Positions 43,321-53,733 of a DNA stretch of 64,000 bases are shown here, one piece after another. How positions within the stretch are numbered: the stretch's first letter is position 1; the number at the start of each line of letters is the position of its first letter. The DNA is taken from positions 70,227 to 134,226 of the forward strand of contig DATHEQ010000382.1 of NCBI GenBank assembly GCA_035318505.1. Reading direction: 5' to 3'. Source of the DNA: DASWDH01 sp035318505 (GTDB lineage Bacteria; Myxococcota_A; Polyangia; Polyangiales; Polyangiaceae). The notes below the pieces were generated by a model. The model had not been told where the DNA came from, searched no databases, and worked only from the letters and a program-made list of their open reading frames with translations. Made by a program: the position numbers and the translations under genes.

Positions 43321-44239
43321 TGGTTCGATCCGTCTTTCTGGCCCGCGACAGCCCCGATTGTCGATAGCGGCCTGGCGACACACCGATTTCGCGGCGGAAC
43401 GCGTTGATGAAGTTGGAGAGATCAGTAAATCCGACGGCGAAGGCGATTTCGGTCACGGGGCGCGATGTGTCCCGCAAAAGGTCGATGGCGCGGCGGATGC
43501 GTGTCTGGATGAGAAACCGATAAGGCGTCACGCCCGTCTCGCGCTTGAAAAGACGCAAAAAGTGAAAAGGGCTGAGACGGGTCAGCGCGGCGAGCTCCGA
43601 CAGACGGAGCTCGCCCTCGGCGGACTGCTCGATGTGCGTGATCGCGGCGACGACCTGATCGCGCGCTCGCCGGTTGTCGGGCACCCCCGAGCTCGAGCGT
43701 GCGGAGCCGGTGCCGGTCAAGGCGAGCACATGCGACGCTAGCGAAACGCCGAGCTCTTCGAGCCCCATGCTGCAGCCGCCCGCGGACAGGTTCTCGACGG
43801 CGAGCCGCCTTAAGGCGTCGACGCGCGGCTGTGGGGGCAGCACGTTCGACGCGAAGGGGCGCGGCCCGACCCCGCTGCGTAGCGACTCCGCGAGATCTTC
43901 CAGCGCCCTTCCCTGGAAATCGAACACGAGGCAACGGTCACCTACGCCGTGATCGTGGGACGCTTCGTAGCGCTGACCGGCGTTGCCGAGAAGCAAGAAT
44001 CCCGTCGACAGCACCTGGATGCTTCGGCCCGTGCGAATTCCGAAGACTCCCGATTGCACGACGGCGATGGAGGCACGCTCGAACGCCTCGTCCTTGGGTG
44101 GATCGCCGAGACACGCGGTGCAGTTGTACTCGCGTACCCGAACCAGACCTTCGGCGGTGGCGGCGCGCCAAGGTCGGGCTGGAACGAGCAATGCGTCCGC
44201 GTCGGCGCCATGCGCATGGGGCGGAGATTCCCGATCCAT
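43310..44239 (-). CDS. AraC family transcriptional regulator
   Basis: The protein has 309 residues. An N-terminal cupin-like effector region (STGFLLLGNAGQRYEASHDHG) leads to a C-terminal double helix-turn-helix at about 205-295: LSELAALTRLSPFHFLRLFKRETG and RPVTEIAFAVGFTDLSNFINAFRREIG. It probably controls the divergent VOC gene at 44331, in the classical arrangement of AraC activators and their targets. The ligand is unknown. The stop overlaps the end of the SNF2 gene by 11 nt on the opposite strand. Confidence 0.93.
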   Translation of the reverse strand: MDRESPPHAHGADADALLVPARPWRAATAEGLVRVREYNCTACLGDPPKDEAFERASIAVVQSGVFGIRTGRSIQVLSTGFLLLGNAGQRYEASHDHGVGDRCLVFDFQGRALEDLAESLRSGVGPRPFASNVLPPQPRVDALRRLAVENLSAGGCSMGLEELGVSLASHVLALTGTGSARSSSGVPDNRRARDQVVAAITHIEQSAEGELRLSELAALTRLSPFHFLRLFKRETGVTPYRFLIQTRIRRAIDLLRDTSRPVTEIAFAVGFTDLSNFINAFRREIGVSPGRYRQSGLSRARKTDRTITS

Positions 44240-44330
44240 CGAGCAATTTCTACCAAGTTTTCGAGCGCCGCGCTGGTTACGAATGGGAAAAAGAAGCCGA
44301 GTTCGTCGGCGCTAACACGGAGATTTACCC

Positions 44331-44699
44331 ATGATCGACCACGTTCAATTGAAGGTGAAGAGCTTCGAAAAAAGCCGGCAGTTTTACGCGCGCGCCCTCG
44401 AGCCTCTCGGGTACGGCGTGCAATACGAGGACGCGGCCAGCAAATCCGCAGGCTTCGGCGCCAAGGGCGCGACCGAGCTGTGGATTGGCGAGGGGGGACC
44501 GGTCGCGCCTGTGCACATCGCGTTCCGCGCGGGGGACAGGAGCGCAGTACAAAAGTTTCACGCCGCCGCTCTCACCGCCGGCGGAAAGGACAACGGCGCG
44601 CCGGGCATTCGAACCGACTACAGCCCCACGTACTACGCTGCCTTCGTGCTCGACCCCGATGGCAACAATGTCGAGCTCGTTTGTAACGAGAGCGCTTGA
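44331..44699 (+). CDS. VOC superfamily (glyoxalase-like) protein
   Basis: The protein has 122 residues forming one VOC domain: MIDHVQLKVKSFEKSRQFYARALEPLGYGV, ELWIGEGGPVAPVHIAFRAGD and AAFVLDPDGNNVELVCNE. These features match the YP_-type glyoxalase/dioxygenase branch. The metal ligands (His and Glu) are at the expected ends. GGAG lies 8 nt before the ATG. It is divergent from the AraC regulator, which probably controls it, and 37 nt before the alkyltransferase gene. Confidence 0.9.
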   Translation: MIDHVQLKVKSFEKSRQFYARALEPLGYGVQYEDAASKSAGFGAKGATELWIGEGGPVAPVHIAFRAGDRSAVQKFHAAALTAGGKDNGAPGIRTDYSPTYYAAFVLDPDGNNVELVCNESA

Positions 44700-44736
44700 C
44701 GGCGCTGTCACGCGCGTCGATGTCGTCGAAGGCACC

Positions 44737-45333
44737 ATGAAAAACCGCCGGAGCTTCTCGTACACGCTATTCGATACCGCGATCGGGCGCTGCGCCGTAG
44801 CGTGGAGCGATCGCGGTATCGTTCGCATTCAATTGCCAGAGGCGAGCGATGCGAAGGCCTTTCGCCGTCTGGCGATGACGGATGACCTCGCGCTCTCCGA
44901 ACCGCCGGCCGCTGTGGCCAACGCGATCGCGCAAATTCGCCTTCACCTCGAAGGCGATCGGCAGGACTTCCGCGATGTCCCGCTCGACATGAGCGAGGTT
45001 ATGGGATTTTACCTGCGCGTCTACCAGGCGGCGCGTCGCGTCGCCGCGGGACGAACGATCTCGTATGGAGAGCTCGCGACGCGCATCGGCGCTCCGGGCG
45101 CGGCGCGCGCCGTAGGTCAAGCGCTCGGCAAGAATCCGTTCCCCATCGTCGTCCCTTGTCATCGCGTGCTCGCCGCCCATGGGCGAGCGGGTGGCTTTTC
45201 GGCCTACGGAGGCCTCAGCACCAAACGCCGCATCCTCGCGGCGGAAGGCGTAGAACTCGAGCAACCAGGCCCACCTCGGCGGCAACCCGCTGCCGTCGAG
45301 GCACAGACGGCGAAAATGACCGGGCCGCGCTAG
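44737..45333 (+). CDS. ogt: Methylated-DNA--protein-cysteine methyltransferase
   Basis: This 198-residue suicide repair enzyme transfers an alkyl group from O6-alkylguanine to the Cys in its PCHRVLAAHG motif. The family features VAAGRTISYGELA, GAARAVGQALGKNPFPIVVPCHRV and GGFSAYGG are all present. The N-terminal domain is the short Ogt type. The start at 44737 has GAAGG upstream; an upstream extension overlapping the VOC gene in another frame is not supported. It is the first of four DNA-repair genes in this stretch. Confidence 0.94.
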   Translation: MKNRRSFSYTLFDTAIGRCAVAWSDRGIVRIQLPEASDAKAFRRLAMTDDLALSEPPAAVANAIAQIRLHLEGDRQDFRDVPLDMSEVMGFYLRVYQAARRVAAGRTISYGELATRIGAPGAARAVGQALGKNPFPIVVPCHRVLAAHGRAGGFSAYGGLSTKRRILAAEGVELEQPGPPRRQPAAVEAQTAKMTGPR

Positions 45334-45342
45334 GATGGGCGC

Positions 45343-46431
45343 GTGCCGTTGCCTATCCGCCCCCCGGTTTTGCCCATGCTCGCCAAGCGCGTCAGCGAGC
45401 TCCCCGATGGTGAAGGTTGGATTTTCGAGCCTAAATGGGACGGGTTTCGCGCGCTCGTTTTTCGCGACGGTGAGGAGACGTTCCTCCAAAGTCGGGACGA
45501 GAAATCGCTGAACCGGTACTTCCCCGAGCTAATCGCACAGCTCGAGGCGCAGCTTCCGCCGCGCTGCGTGCTCGACGGCGAGATTGTCGTCAAGCGCGGC
45601 GGAGCGCTCGATTTCGAAGCGCTGCAGATGCGCATCCATCCGGCGGCGTCGCGGGTCAAGCTGCTCGCCCAAGAAATTCCCTCGGCGATGGTCTTTTTCG
45701 ATCTGCTCTGCGAAGGGGACGAAGATCTGATGACCACGCCGTTCGGTGAGCGACGGCGGCGCCTCGAATCGATGCTGGCGCGTTCGACCGCTCCGCTGCA
45801 CGTGACCCCGGCGACGACCGATCGTGCGACGGCGGGCGATTGGTTCCGGCGTTTCGAAGGCGCGGGTCTCGACGGCGTCATGGCCAAGCCCCAAAACGGC
45901 GCGTACGAGCCGAACAAGCGCGTCATGTTCAAGGTGAAGCACGAGCGCGAATGCGACTGCGTCGTGGCCGGCTTTCGCTGGCACAAGAACGGGGAAGGGG
46001 AGGCGATAGGTTCGCTCTTGCTCGGCTTGTTCGACGATGCGGGAACGCTGCATCACGTCGGGGTGAGCGCCAGCTTCACCGCGGTCAAACGCCGCGAGCT
46101 CAAGGAGTTTCTTGCGCCTTACCTCGAGAATGCGTTGGTCAATCACCCGTGGAAAGCGTGGATGGAGTACGCCGACGAATTCGCGGCCAAGGGACAGCGT
46201 GTCCCGGGCGGGATGAGCCGCTGGAGTCAGGGCAAGGATCTTTCTTGGGTCGCGCTGCGCCCCGAGCTCGTCGTCGAGGTCGCGTACGACCACATGCAGG
46301 GGTCGCGCTTTCGTCATACTGCACAGTTTCGCCGTTGGCGCACCGACAAGAAGCCGAGCGATTGCACGTATGCGCAGCTCGAAGTCGTTGCCCCGCACGA
46401 GCTGCAGACGATCTTCGACGGGCACAAGTAA
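45343..46431 (+). CDS. ATP-dependent DNA ligase (LigC/LigD ligase type)
   Basis: The protein has 362 residues. The nucleotidyltransferase motif I is FEPKWDGFRALVF, with the adenylated Lys near residue 31. Motifs LDGEIVVKR (III), DGVMAKPQ (IV) and FKVKHERE (V) follow, then the OB-fold domain. It seals nicks with ATP, and stand-alone ligases of this kind act in non-homologous end joining or stationary-phase repair. It starts 9 nt after the alkyltransferase stop. The LigD-type polymerase domain is encoded by the converging gene, so a LigD-like activity is split over two proteins here. Confidence 0.94.
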   Translation: MPLPIRPPVLPMLAKRVSELPDGEGWIFEPKWDGFRALVFRDGEETFLQSRDEKSLNRYFPELIAQLEAQLPPRCVLDGEIVVKRGGALDFEALQMRIHPAASRVKLLAQEIPSAMVFFDLLCEGDEDLMTTPFGERRRRLESMLARSTAPLHVTPATTDRATAGDWFRRFEGAGLDGVMAKPQNGAYEPNKRVMFKVKHERECDCVVAGFRWHKNGEGEAIGSLLLGLFDDAGTLHHVGVSASFTAVKRRELKEFLAPYLENALVNHPWKAWMEYADEFAAKGQRVPGGMSRWSQGKDLSWVALRPELVVEVAYDHMQGSRFRHTAQFRRWRTDKKPSDCTYAQLEVVAPHELQTIFDGHK

Positions 46432-46453
46432 CGGCTCTAGCGCGGCTGTCGAC

Positions 46454-47767
46454 TCACTCGCCGCGATCTTTCACTTCGCGCCAATGCCGGCGCCATTCGC
46501 GCGTCGGGTCGTCGTCGGGATCGGGCGTTTCCTGCGGCGGCCTTTCGGCTTCGGGAACGTGGCGCAGGTTCACGCGGATGCGTGTCCACGTCGAGGACCG
46601 CCCGCGCATGGAGTCGACGAGCACGTCATCGACGGCGAGTTGCTTGGCCACGTCCGGGTGTCGGACCTTCCAGCGCTCCAAGCCGGCGAGCGCAGCTTCC
46701 TTGCTCGGCGAATTGGCGATGACGATCAGCGGCATCTTGACGCGCGGCTGTTTGGGCGCCAATTTCGCGCGCGAAGGTGCAACCCTCGGTGCCTCGCCGT
46801 CCATTTTGCGAGAATGGGGGGGCCATGGTGCATCGCCGAGCCCCGCCGCTTCGTCGCGCGTGGCAAGCTCGAACAGCTTTTCCAACGAGCCGGCCTTGGC
46901 GTCCATTTCCGCGTGCGGATTGCCGAGCTTGGCGAAGCGCTCGGGAACCGTCGCGACCGTGAAATCGGCCGCGTCACAGTCGGGTACCTCGTCCCACGTG
47001 AGGGGCGTCGACACGCGCGCGTCGGGAAGTGGTCGCACCGAGTAAGCGGAGCAGGTGGTGCGATCTTTCGCGTTCTGGTTGTAATCGAGAAAAACGCCGT
47101 GGCGCTCTTCCTTCCACCATTTCGAGCTTGCAATGGTCGGGGCGCGCCGTTCGATCTCGCGTGACAGCGCCAGCGCCGCGGTGCGCACTTCGGTGAAAGA
47201 CCAGCGCGGCTCGATGCGCACGTTGACGTGCATGCCGCGCGAACCGCTCGTCTTGGGATAGCCGGACAAGCCGAGCTCTTCGAGCAGCGCCTTGACCTCG
47301 AGCGCCACCTTGCGCACGTCGCTCCACGGCACGCCGGGACCGGGATCGAGATCGACCCGCAGCTCGTCGGGGTGATCGAGGTCGCCCGAGCGCACGGGGT
47401 GCGGGTGAAGCTCGATGCAGCCCAGGTTGACGACCCATGCGAGCCCCGCGGCGTCGTCGACGACGACCTCTTCCGCGGTGCGACCGGATGGGAACGACAG
47501 GGTGACCGTGCGCAGCCAGGTGGGGCGGTTTTCCGGCGCACGCTTTTGGTAAAATGCTTCGCCGTCGGCGCCGTCGACGAACCGCTTGAGAACGATGGGG
47601 CGATCGCGGATGCCCTGAAGCGCGCCCTCTGTTAGGGCCAAGTAGTACTGCACCACCTCGAGTTTCGAGAGCTTGGCCTGCTTGGTGAAGTAGGGCTTGT
47701 CGGGATTGGTGATCCGAACTTCGTGCCCTTGGATCGAGAGAACCGCGGCCGCCTCTTTCTTCGCCAC
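46454..47767 (-). CDS. LigD-type DNA polymerase domain protein (primase-polymerase)
   Basis: The protein has 437 residues. An AEP-family polymerase domain spans about 1-290, with the metal-binding DLDPGP near 140, SGSRGMHVNV, and VRPLPDARVSTPLTWDEV toward the end. It has the His/Lys contacts of the LigD PolDom, which fills gaps and adds ribonucleotides at broken ends. The C-terminal 140 residues are unassigned and basic. There is no ligase or phosphoesterase domain. It converges with the ligase gene and is divergent from polX with a 23-nt gap, giving a compact end-joining and repair island. Confidence 0.94.
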   Translation of the reverse strand: MAKKEAAAVLSIQGHEVRITNPDKPYFTKQAKLSKLEVVQYYLALTEGALQGIRDRPIVLKRFVDGADGEAFYQKRAPENRPTWLRTVTLSFPSGRTAEEVVVDDAAGLAWVVNLGCIELHPHPVRSGDLDHPDELRVDLDPGPGVPWSDVRKVALEVKALLEELGLSGYPKTSGSRGMHVNVRIEPRWSFTEVRTAALALSREIERRAPTIASSKWWKEERHGVFLDYNQNAKDRTTCSAYSVRPLPDARVSTPLTWDEVPDCDAADFTVATVPERFAKLGNPHAEMDAKAGSLEKLFELATRDEAAGLGDAPWPPHSRKMDGEAPRVAPSRAKLAPKQPRVKMPLIVIANSPSKEAALAGLERWKVRHPDVAKQLAVDDVLVDSMRGRSSTWTRIRVNLRHVPEAERPPQETPDPDDDPTREWRRHWREVKDRGE

Positions 47768-47790
47768 GCAACCGAGGCTACACCAGGGGC

Positions 47791-49533
47791 ATGGCCGACA
47801 CGAAGCAAGACGTGCTCGACATGCTTCGCGATCTCGCCGAGCTGACGATGCTCGAAGACGGCGATCCCCAATCGTTTCGCGTGCGCGCCTACGAAAGCGC
47901 GGCGCAAGCCATCAACGCCCAGGCCACCGACCTCGGCAAGATGACCGCCAAAGAGCTGCAGAAAATCGAGGGGATCGGAAAGAGCACGGCCGACAAGATC
48001 CGGGAGCTCTTGGCGACGGGCAAAGTCGAGAAACTCGATGCCTTGCGCCAAAAGCATCCGCCCGGCGTGGTGGCCCTCTTGCGCATCCAGGGGCTCGGAC
48101 CAAAGGCCTTGCAGCGCTTTCGTACCGATCTCGGCATCCAGTCCATCGACGATCTTCGCCAAGCGATCGCCGAGCACAAGCTCCGCAACATGAAGGGTTT
48201 CGGCGAAAAATCCGAGGAAAAGCTGGCCCGCGCCTTGGCGCGCCTCGACGAGCAAGGCTCGCTCGGGCGAACGCCGATATCGGTGGCGATGCCGCTGGCG
48301 ACGCGCATCGTGGGTCGCATGCTGGACGTGCCGGGCGTGACGCACGCCTCGTTCTGCGGCTCGCTCCGGCGCTTCTCGGAGACCATCGGCGACGTCGATA
48401 TCGTGGTCGCCACGGACGCGCCCAACCAAGTGATGGACGCGCTCGTGGCGATGCCTTCGGTCGAACGTGTCATCGTGCGCGGCGACGCGAAGACGAGCAT
48501 CGTCACCCATCGCGGCACGCAGGTCGACCTGCGCGTCGTGGCAGCGCATCAGCTCGGGGCGGCGCGCCTCTATTTTACCGGTTCCAAGGGGCACAACATC
48601 AAGCTCCGGCAACGCGCGCTCGGCCGCGGGCTCACGCTCAACGAATATGCGCTGTCCGAGATCGAGGGCGGCAAAGTGATCGCCAGCGAAACGGAAGAGC
48701 AGATCTACGCCGCGCTCGGGCTCCCCTGGATCTCGCCCGTTTTGCGGGAGGACGCGGGCGAAATCGAAGCCGCCGAGAGGGGCGGGCTTCCCCAGCCCAT
48801 CGGAGACGTGATCGGCGATTTTCACGTGCACACCTCCGTTTCCGGCGACGGCCGATCCACCTTGGAAGAGGTCGTCGCGGCCGCTAAAGCGCGCCATTAT
48901 CGCGTGCTCGCCATCACCGATCACGCCGAGGGCACGTTGTCCGGCGTCGACCGCGATGCATTTCTCGAGCAGCGCGCCCGGGTGCGCGCGATGCAGGCCG
49001 AGCTCGGCGATTCGCTCAAGCTCATGCACGGCGTCGAGCTCAACATCGGACCCCATGGTGAGCTCGACTACGACGCCGAATTCAGAAACTCCTTCGATTG
49101 GTGTTTGGCGTCGGTGCACGACCACTTCGATCTCGATGAGGCCGCGCAGACCAAGCGCATCGTGACGGCCATGCGCGATCCCGCGGTGCGCATGATCGGA
49201 CACTTATCGGCGCGGATGATCGGGGGCCGTCCTCCCATCGGTCTCGATCTCGATGCCATCATGGCCGCGGCGGAAGAGACGGGCACTGCGCTCGAGGTGA
49301 ACGGCGCGTTGCCTCGCCTCGACATGTCGGTCGACAATCTGCGCCGTGCTCGTCTCCGCAACATCACGTTCGTGCTGACGAGCGACGCGCATCATGCCAA
49401 GGAGCTCGATCGGGTGCAGCTTGCCGCGCTCAACGCCGAGCGGGCATGGATCGAGCGCGACCGCGTGGCCAACGCGTGGCCGGCCGAGCGCCTCCTCGCG
49501 TGGACGGCGGAAAAAAGAGTGTCGGCCGCCTGA
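47791..49533 (+). CDS. polX: DNA polymerase X with C-terminal PHP exonuclease
   Basis: The protein has 580 residues. Two helix-hairpin-helix regions (about 55-70, IEGIGKSTADKIRE; about 95-110, IQGLGPKAL) precede the palm with GDVDIVV and TQVDLRV (three metal Asp). The PHP domain starts near 345 with DFHVHTS and ends with TSDAHHAKEL. It fills short gaps and its PHP domain trims 3' ends in base excision repair or end joining. The start has the usual MADTKQDVLDML opening. It is encoded divergently from the LigD-type polymerase. Confidence 0.95.
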   Translation: MADTKQDVLDMLRDLAELTMLEDGDPQSFRVRAYESAAQAINAQATDLGKMTAKELQKIEGIGKSTADKIRELLATGKVEKLDALRQKHPPGVVALLRIQGLGPKALQRFRTDLGIQSIDDLRQAIAEHKLRNMKGFGEKSEEKLARALARLDEQGSLGRTPISVAMPLATRIVGRMLDVPGVTHASFCGSLRRFSETIGDVDIVVATDAPNQVMDALVAMPSVERVIVRGDAKTSIVTHRGTQVDLRVVAAHQLGAARLYFTGSKGHNIKLRQRALGRGLTLNEYALSEIEGGKVIASETEEQIYAALGLPWISPVLREDAGEIEAAERGGLPQPIGDVIGDFHVHTSVSGDGRSTLEEVVAAAKARHYRVLAITDHAEGTLSGVDRDAFLEQRARVRAMQAELGDSLKLMHGVELNIGPHGELDYDAEFRNSFDWCLASVHDHFDLDEAAQTKRIVTAMRDPAVRMIGHLSARMIGGRPPIGLDLDAIMAAAEETGTALEVNGALPRLDMSVDNLRRARLRNITFVLTSDAHHAKELDRVQLAALNAERAWIERDRVANAWPAERLLAWTAEKRVSAA

Positions 49534-49718
49534 ACGCGGCGCTGGGGTCGGTGCTCGACGCGCTCATCCGAGCCACGTGCCGTGATCCCAGGGTCGCGTG
49601 AGCCGACGTCCGATCCCGCAATGGCACAGCGAATGGCACAACACCTGCCATACTGGGCCGCAACGCAGTCGCGCGAGAGCGCTTCAATGGTATGGCGCTT
49701 GCGATGGGTGGAGCACCC

Positions 49719-50768
49719 ATGAAAAAGCGACCTTTTGTTCCTGCCCTGCTGGTTCTCTTGTGCGCCGCCGCGTGCGACTCACCTGACGACACTTCCCCCG
49801 ACGCCGGCAACGCCGTCGAGGCAGGCGCCGACGTGCGTGATGTCGCGCTTCCGGACGCCGACGCCGAGGGTAATGCCGACAGCGGTGGCAATGCCGACGC
49901 AATCGACGTCGCGTCGCCAGACGCCAATGATGCTACCAAGGGGACCTCCGACGCGCGTGATGGTTCCAGCGATGCGAGCGATGGCGATAGAGCTCAGCCC
50001 GACGGCGAGGGTGGCGAAGTGGACGGCGATAGCGGTCCACTCGATGGCGATGCAGGTCTATCGGACAGCGACGGTCCGCCGCTCAGCTGCGACTCGACCC
50101 ACGAGCGCCTCGCCCTGACCGTGACCGTGCCGGGTGGCGGCATCCAGCGTTGCGCTGACTTGGTGATCGATGGCGGTCCAGCGACAGTCCACCAACTCTT
50201 GTCCGGTGTCGTGCGCGCCAGCTCGAGCGATGCGGGAAGCAGCTCGTCGAGCGTGACCATCGACACCTGCGTGGGCGACGGTTGCGCTGCCCAATTGTTC
50301 GTCATCAGGGTCGACACACCCACGCCCTTCACGATTCCCGTGGGAGCCTATGTGGAAGCGGAATATTGGATGGCGATGTCTCACGAGTGTACGCAGCTTC
50401 TTCGTATCTCCAATCTTGCCGAATGGAACGGCCAGACGAACCCGGTCAGCACCGTCAACAAAACGTACCTCGTAGCGTCGGATGGCTCCTCCGATCCGAA
50501 CGCCAAAATGGTGACTACCGGCATCGGCGTTTCACCGAAGCGGTTGGACTGCCCAGCGGATGACGCTTCATGCGGAACGCCGATGCCGGTCGGCGCCTAT
50601 GCATTTGAATTCTCGGCCAGCGGTAGCGCGTCGCTTACCGTCACGATGGGACAGTCGCTTGCGTGGACGGGGAATGGCCAGAATTTCGTGGTGCGAAACC
50701 ACCGATCGTACCAGAGCGGCTTGTGCGACGATGATTGGAACTGGGCTTTCAGCATCGTGGGGCAATGA
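49719..50768 (+). CDS. Exported lipoprotein with Asp/Gly-rich linker, function unknown
   Basis: The protein has 349 residues. A signal peptide with lipobox LLCAAAC places the lipidated Cys near residue 19. A low-complexity linker of about 100 residues, rich in Asp, Ala, Gly and Ser, follows. The Cys-containing globular domain is from about 120 to the end (SCDSTHERLALTVTVPGG, VTIDTCVGDGC, LFVIRVDTPTPFTI, LCDDDWNWAFSIV). Asp-rich linkers after a lipobox are common in myxobacterial outer-membrane lipoproteins. The start at 49719 has GGTGGAG upstream. No partner is evident. Confidence 0.8.
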   Translation: MKKRPFVPALLVLLCAAACDSPDDTSPDAGNAVEAGADVRDVALPDADAEGNADSGGNADAIDVASPDANDATKGTSDARDGSSDASDGDRAQPDGEGGEVDGDSGPLDGDAGLSDSDGPPLSCDSTHERLALTVTVPGGGIQRCADLVIDGGPATVHQLLSGVVRASSSDAGSSSSSVTIDTCVGDGCAAQLFVIRVDTPTPFTIPVGAYVEAEYWMAMSHECTQLLRISNLAEWNGQTNPVSTVNKTYLVASDGSSDPNAKMVTTGIGVSPKRLDCPADDASCGTPMPVGAYAFEFSASGSASLTVTMGQSLAWTGNGQNFVVRNHRSYQSGLCDDDWNWAFSIVGQ

Positions 50769-50789
50769 GCACCCCGTCGGGTAAGGCCC

Positions 50790-51146
50790 TCACGGCGATA
50801 CGCCGCCGTCCTCGTCTGGCGAAACCGCGCTGCCATCGATGTCCGGTGCGACGCCCGGCTGCTCTCTTCGCCGAAGCACGCACCGCTCGTGTTCGCATAC
50901 CTCGTCGATGCGACAATCGCCGCCGCACGCTTGCGCGACGCACATGCCGGAGTCGCGATCGCACACATGATGCGCGCTGCAGGATCCCCAACAATCACCG
51001 GTCCTCGAACGGTTCACGCCGACCGCAGCCACGCCGCTTGCGCCCATCACGGCCGCCGCGGGATACGGCGCGAGCCCAATGACGGTGCACGCCACCGTTG
51101 CGGTGAGACCCGTGCACGCGAGCTTGATCGCCGTCGCGGGTTGCAT
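50790..51146 (-). CDS. Exported Cys-rich small protein, function unknown
   Basis: The protein has 118 residues. A hydrophobic N-terminal segment (about 1-35) is followed by a block with eight Cys between residues about 50 and 90 (CWGSCSAHHVC, CVAQACGGDC, CEHERCV), probably four disulfides. An acidic tail ends it. It looks like a secreted or membrane-anchored disulfide-knot module found in myxobacterial envelope proteins. It is the third gene of a kinase/TPR/Cys-rich operon; its start lies 7 nt after the preceding gene's stop. Confidence 0.65.
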   Translation of the reverse strand: MQPATAIKLACTGLTATVACTVIGLAPYPAAAVMGASGVAAVGVNRSRTGDCWGSCSAHHVCDRDSGMCVAQACGGDCRIDEVCEHERCVLRRREQPGVAPDIDGSAVSPDEDGGVSP

Positions 51147-51153
51147 GAAATGC

Positions 51154-52152
51154 CTAGAGGCTGCCGCCGACCATGAACGCTGCGCCCGATGCCCTCACGT
51201 CGACCCCCACGCGCACGCCGCTCGACGCCTTTTTGGTGGGGCTCGTCAGAAAGAGGATGGCCGATCCGATTCCCAGCGTCCCCGCGGCGATGTACCCGAT
51301 GGTGGCGAGCATCTGCGCCGACTCGGCCTGACCGCGGTAGACGCCGCACCGCTGGTCGCGCGAAAGTCCACCGTACGAGCACTGCGCGTCGTCGTAGTAA
51401 GTGGACGTGTTGGATTCGTTGATGATCTGGGCGACGATTGCGCCGCCGAGAAACGCACCGGCGGCGCCCAGCGTCCCCCATGCGAGCGCTCGACGCGTGG
51501 CGAAAGGCGCGGGCGCTGCGGGGCTGGCGGCCGGCGGCGTCGCGACCAATGCGGCCGGTCCATTTTCGACGGTGCTTTTCGGCGCAGGCGACGCTGCGGG
51601 TTCGTCCGTTCCCGGCAATTGGAACTCTTCGACAGCCGCACCTTCCGCGGCGAGGACGACCGAGCGAAAGGCAGGCTCATGGCCCTCGGCGCGAACTTCG
51701 AGGCGGACCGAGCCGCTCGGCACGCGCAGCGCAAGAATCGGCAAGCGCCCGGCGCGGACGTCGTTCACCCAGAGCTCGGCCTTGTCGACGCTGGCCATGA
51801 CGTCCAGTGTGGCAAGGTGTTGTCGAATCGCCTCCAGCGCCTTGCCGAGCGTTTCTCGATGCGTTGAAATCCACGGGTCAGCGTCGGCCTCGAGAGCCAG
51901 CTGAAGATCGCGCTCCGCCTCCACCCATAGGCTGAGCGCCTGCTCGGCCAGCGCGATCTGGGCCTTCGTTCGCGGAGATGGACGCGCATCGTAGGCCTCG
52001 CGGAACAGCGCGAGCGCCTCGCCGTCCCGTCCTTCGCGTCGAAGCTTGAGACCCTGCTCGACCACGGGCTCGCTGTTGCTCTGGCCGCGAGCACCCGGGC
52101 TCGAGAGCACGATTGCGAGCGGTAGGAGTACGAAGCACCCGAAATTCCGCAT
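51154..52152 (-). CDS. TPR/PEGA-like envelope protein linked to a Ser/Thr kinase
   Basis: The protein has 332 residues. A signal peptide (1-24, FVLLPLAIVLSSPGARG) leads to a helical TPR-like region (GLKLRREGRDGEALALFREAYDARP, KAQIALAEQALSLWVEAERDL). Next is a beta-rich PEGA-like domain (VDKAELWVNDVRAGRLPILALRVPSG), a Pro/Ala linker and one or two hydrophobic helices (GTLGAAGAFLGGAIVAQII; MLATIGYIAAGTLGIGSAILFL). This order is frequent beside Hanks kinases in Myxococcota. The start at 52152 is 7 nt after the kinase stop, so the two are co-transcribed. Confidence 0.82.
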   Translation of the reverse strand: MRNFGCFVLLPLAIVLSSPGARGQSNSEPVVEQGLKLRREGRDGEALALFREAYDARPSPRTKAQIALAEQALSLWVEAERDLQLALEADADPWISTHRETLGKALEAIRQHLATLDVMASVDKAELWVNDVRAGRLPILALRVPSGSVRLEVRAEGHEPAFRSVVLAAEGAAVEEFQLPGTDEPAASPAPKSTVENGPAALVATPPAASPAAPAPFATRRALAWGTLGAAGAFLGGAIVAQIINESNTSTYYDDAQCSYGGLSRDQRCGVYRGQAESAQMLATIGYIAAGTLGIGSAILFLTSPTKKASSGVRVGVDVRASGAAFMVGGSL

Positions 52153-52159
52153 GGGACCG

Positions 52160-53599
<1,440 letters not shown>

Positions 53600-53733
53600 T
53601 CCTCACTAATTCGGGAGGTCGCTCGGCGCGCTAACCCCTCTCAACCTCGGGAGTGTAACCGAGTACCGTGATGCTGCAATCCCTTCGATTTCAGGCAGAA
53701 ACTTGCCAGGGCTTTTGCCAAAGTAGACCTACC

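Noticed and set aside
49534..49718. Small gene between polX and the lipoprotein gene
   Set aside because: Only short frames without ribosome sites or domain sense; the lipoprotein start at 49719 has its own Shine-Dalgarno.
53690..53733. Sigma54 promoter before the FHA activator
   Set aside because: TTGCCAGGG and TTTTGCC look suggestive, but the GG to GC spacing is not the 10 nt required for a -24/-12 element on either strand.
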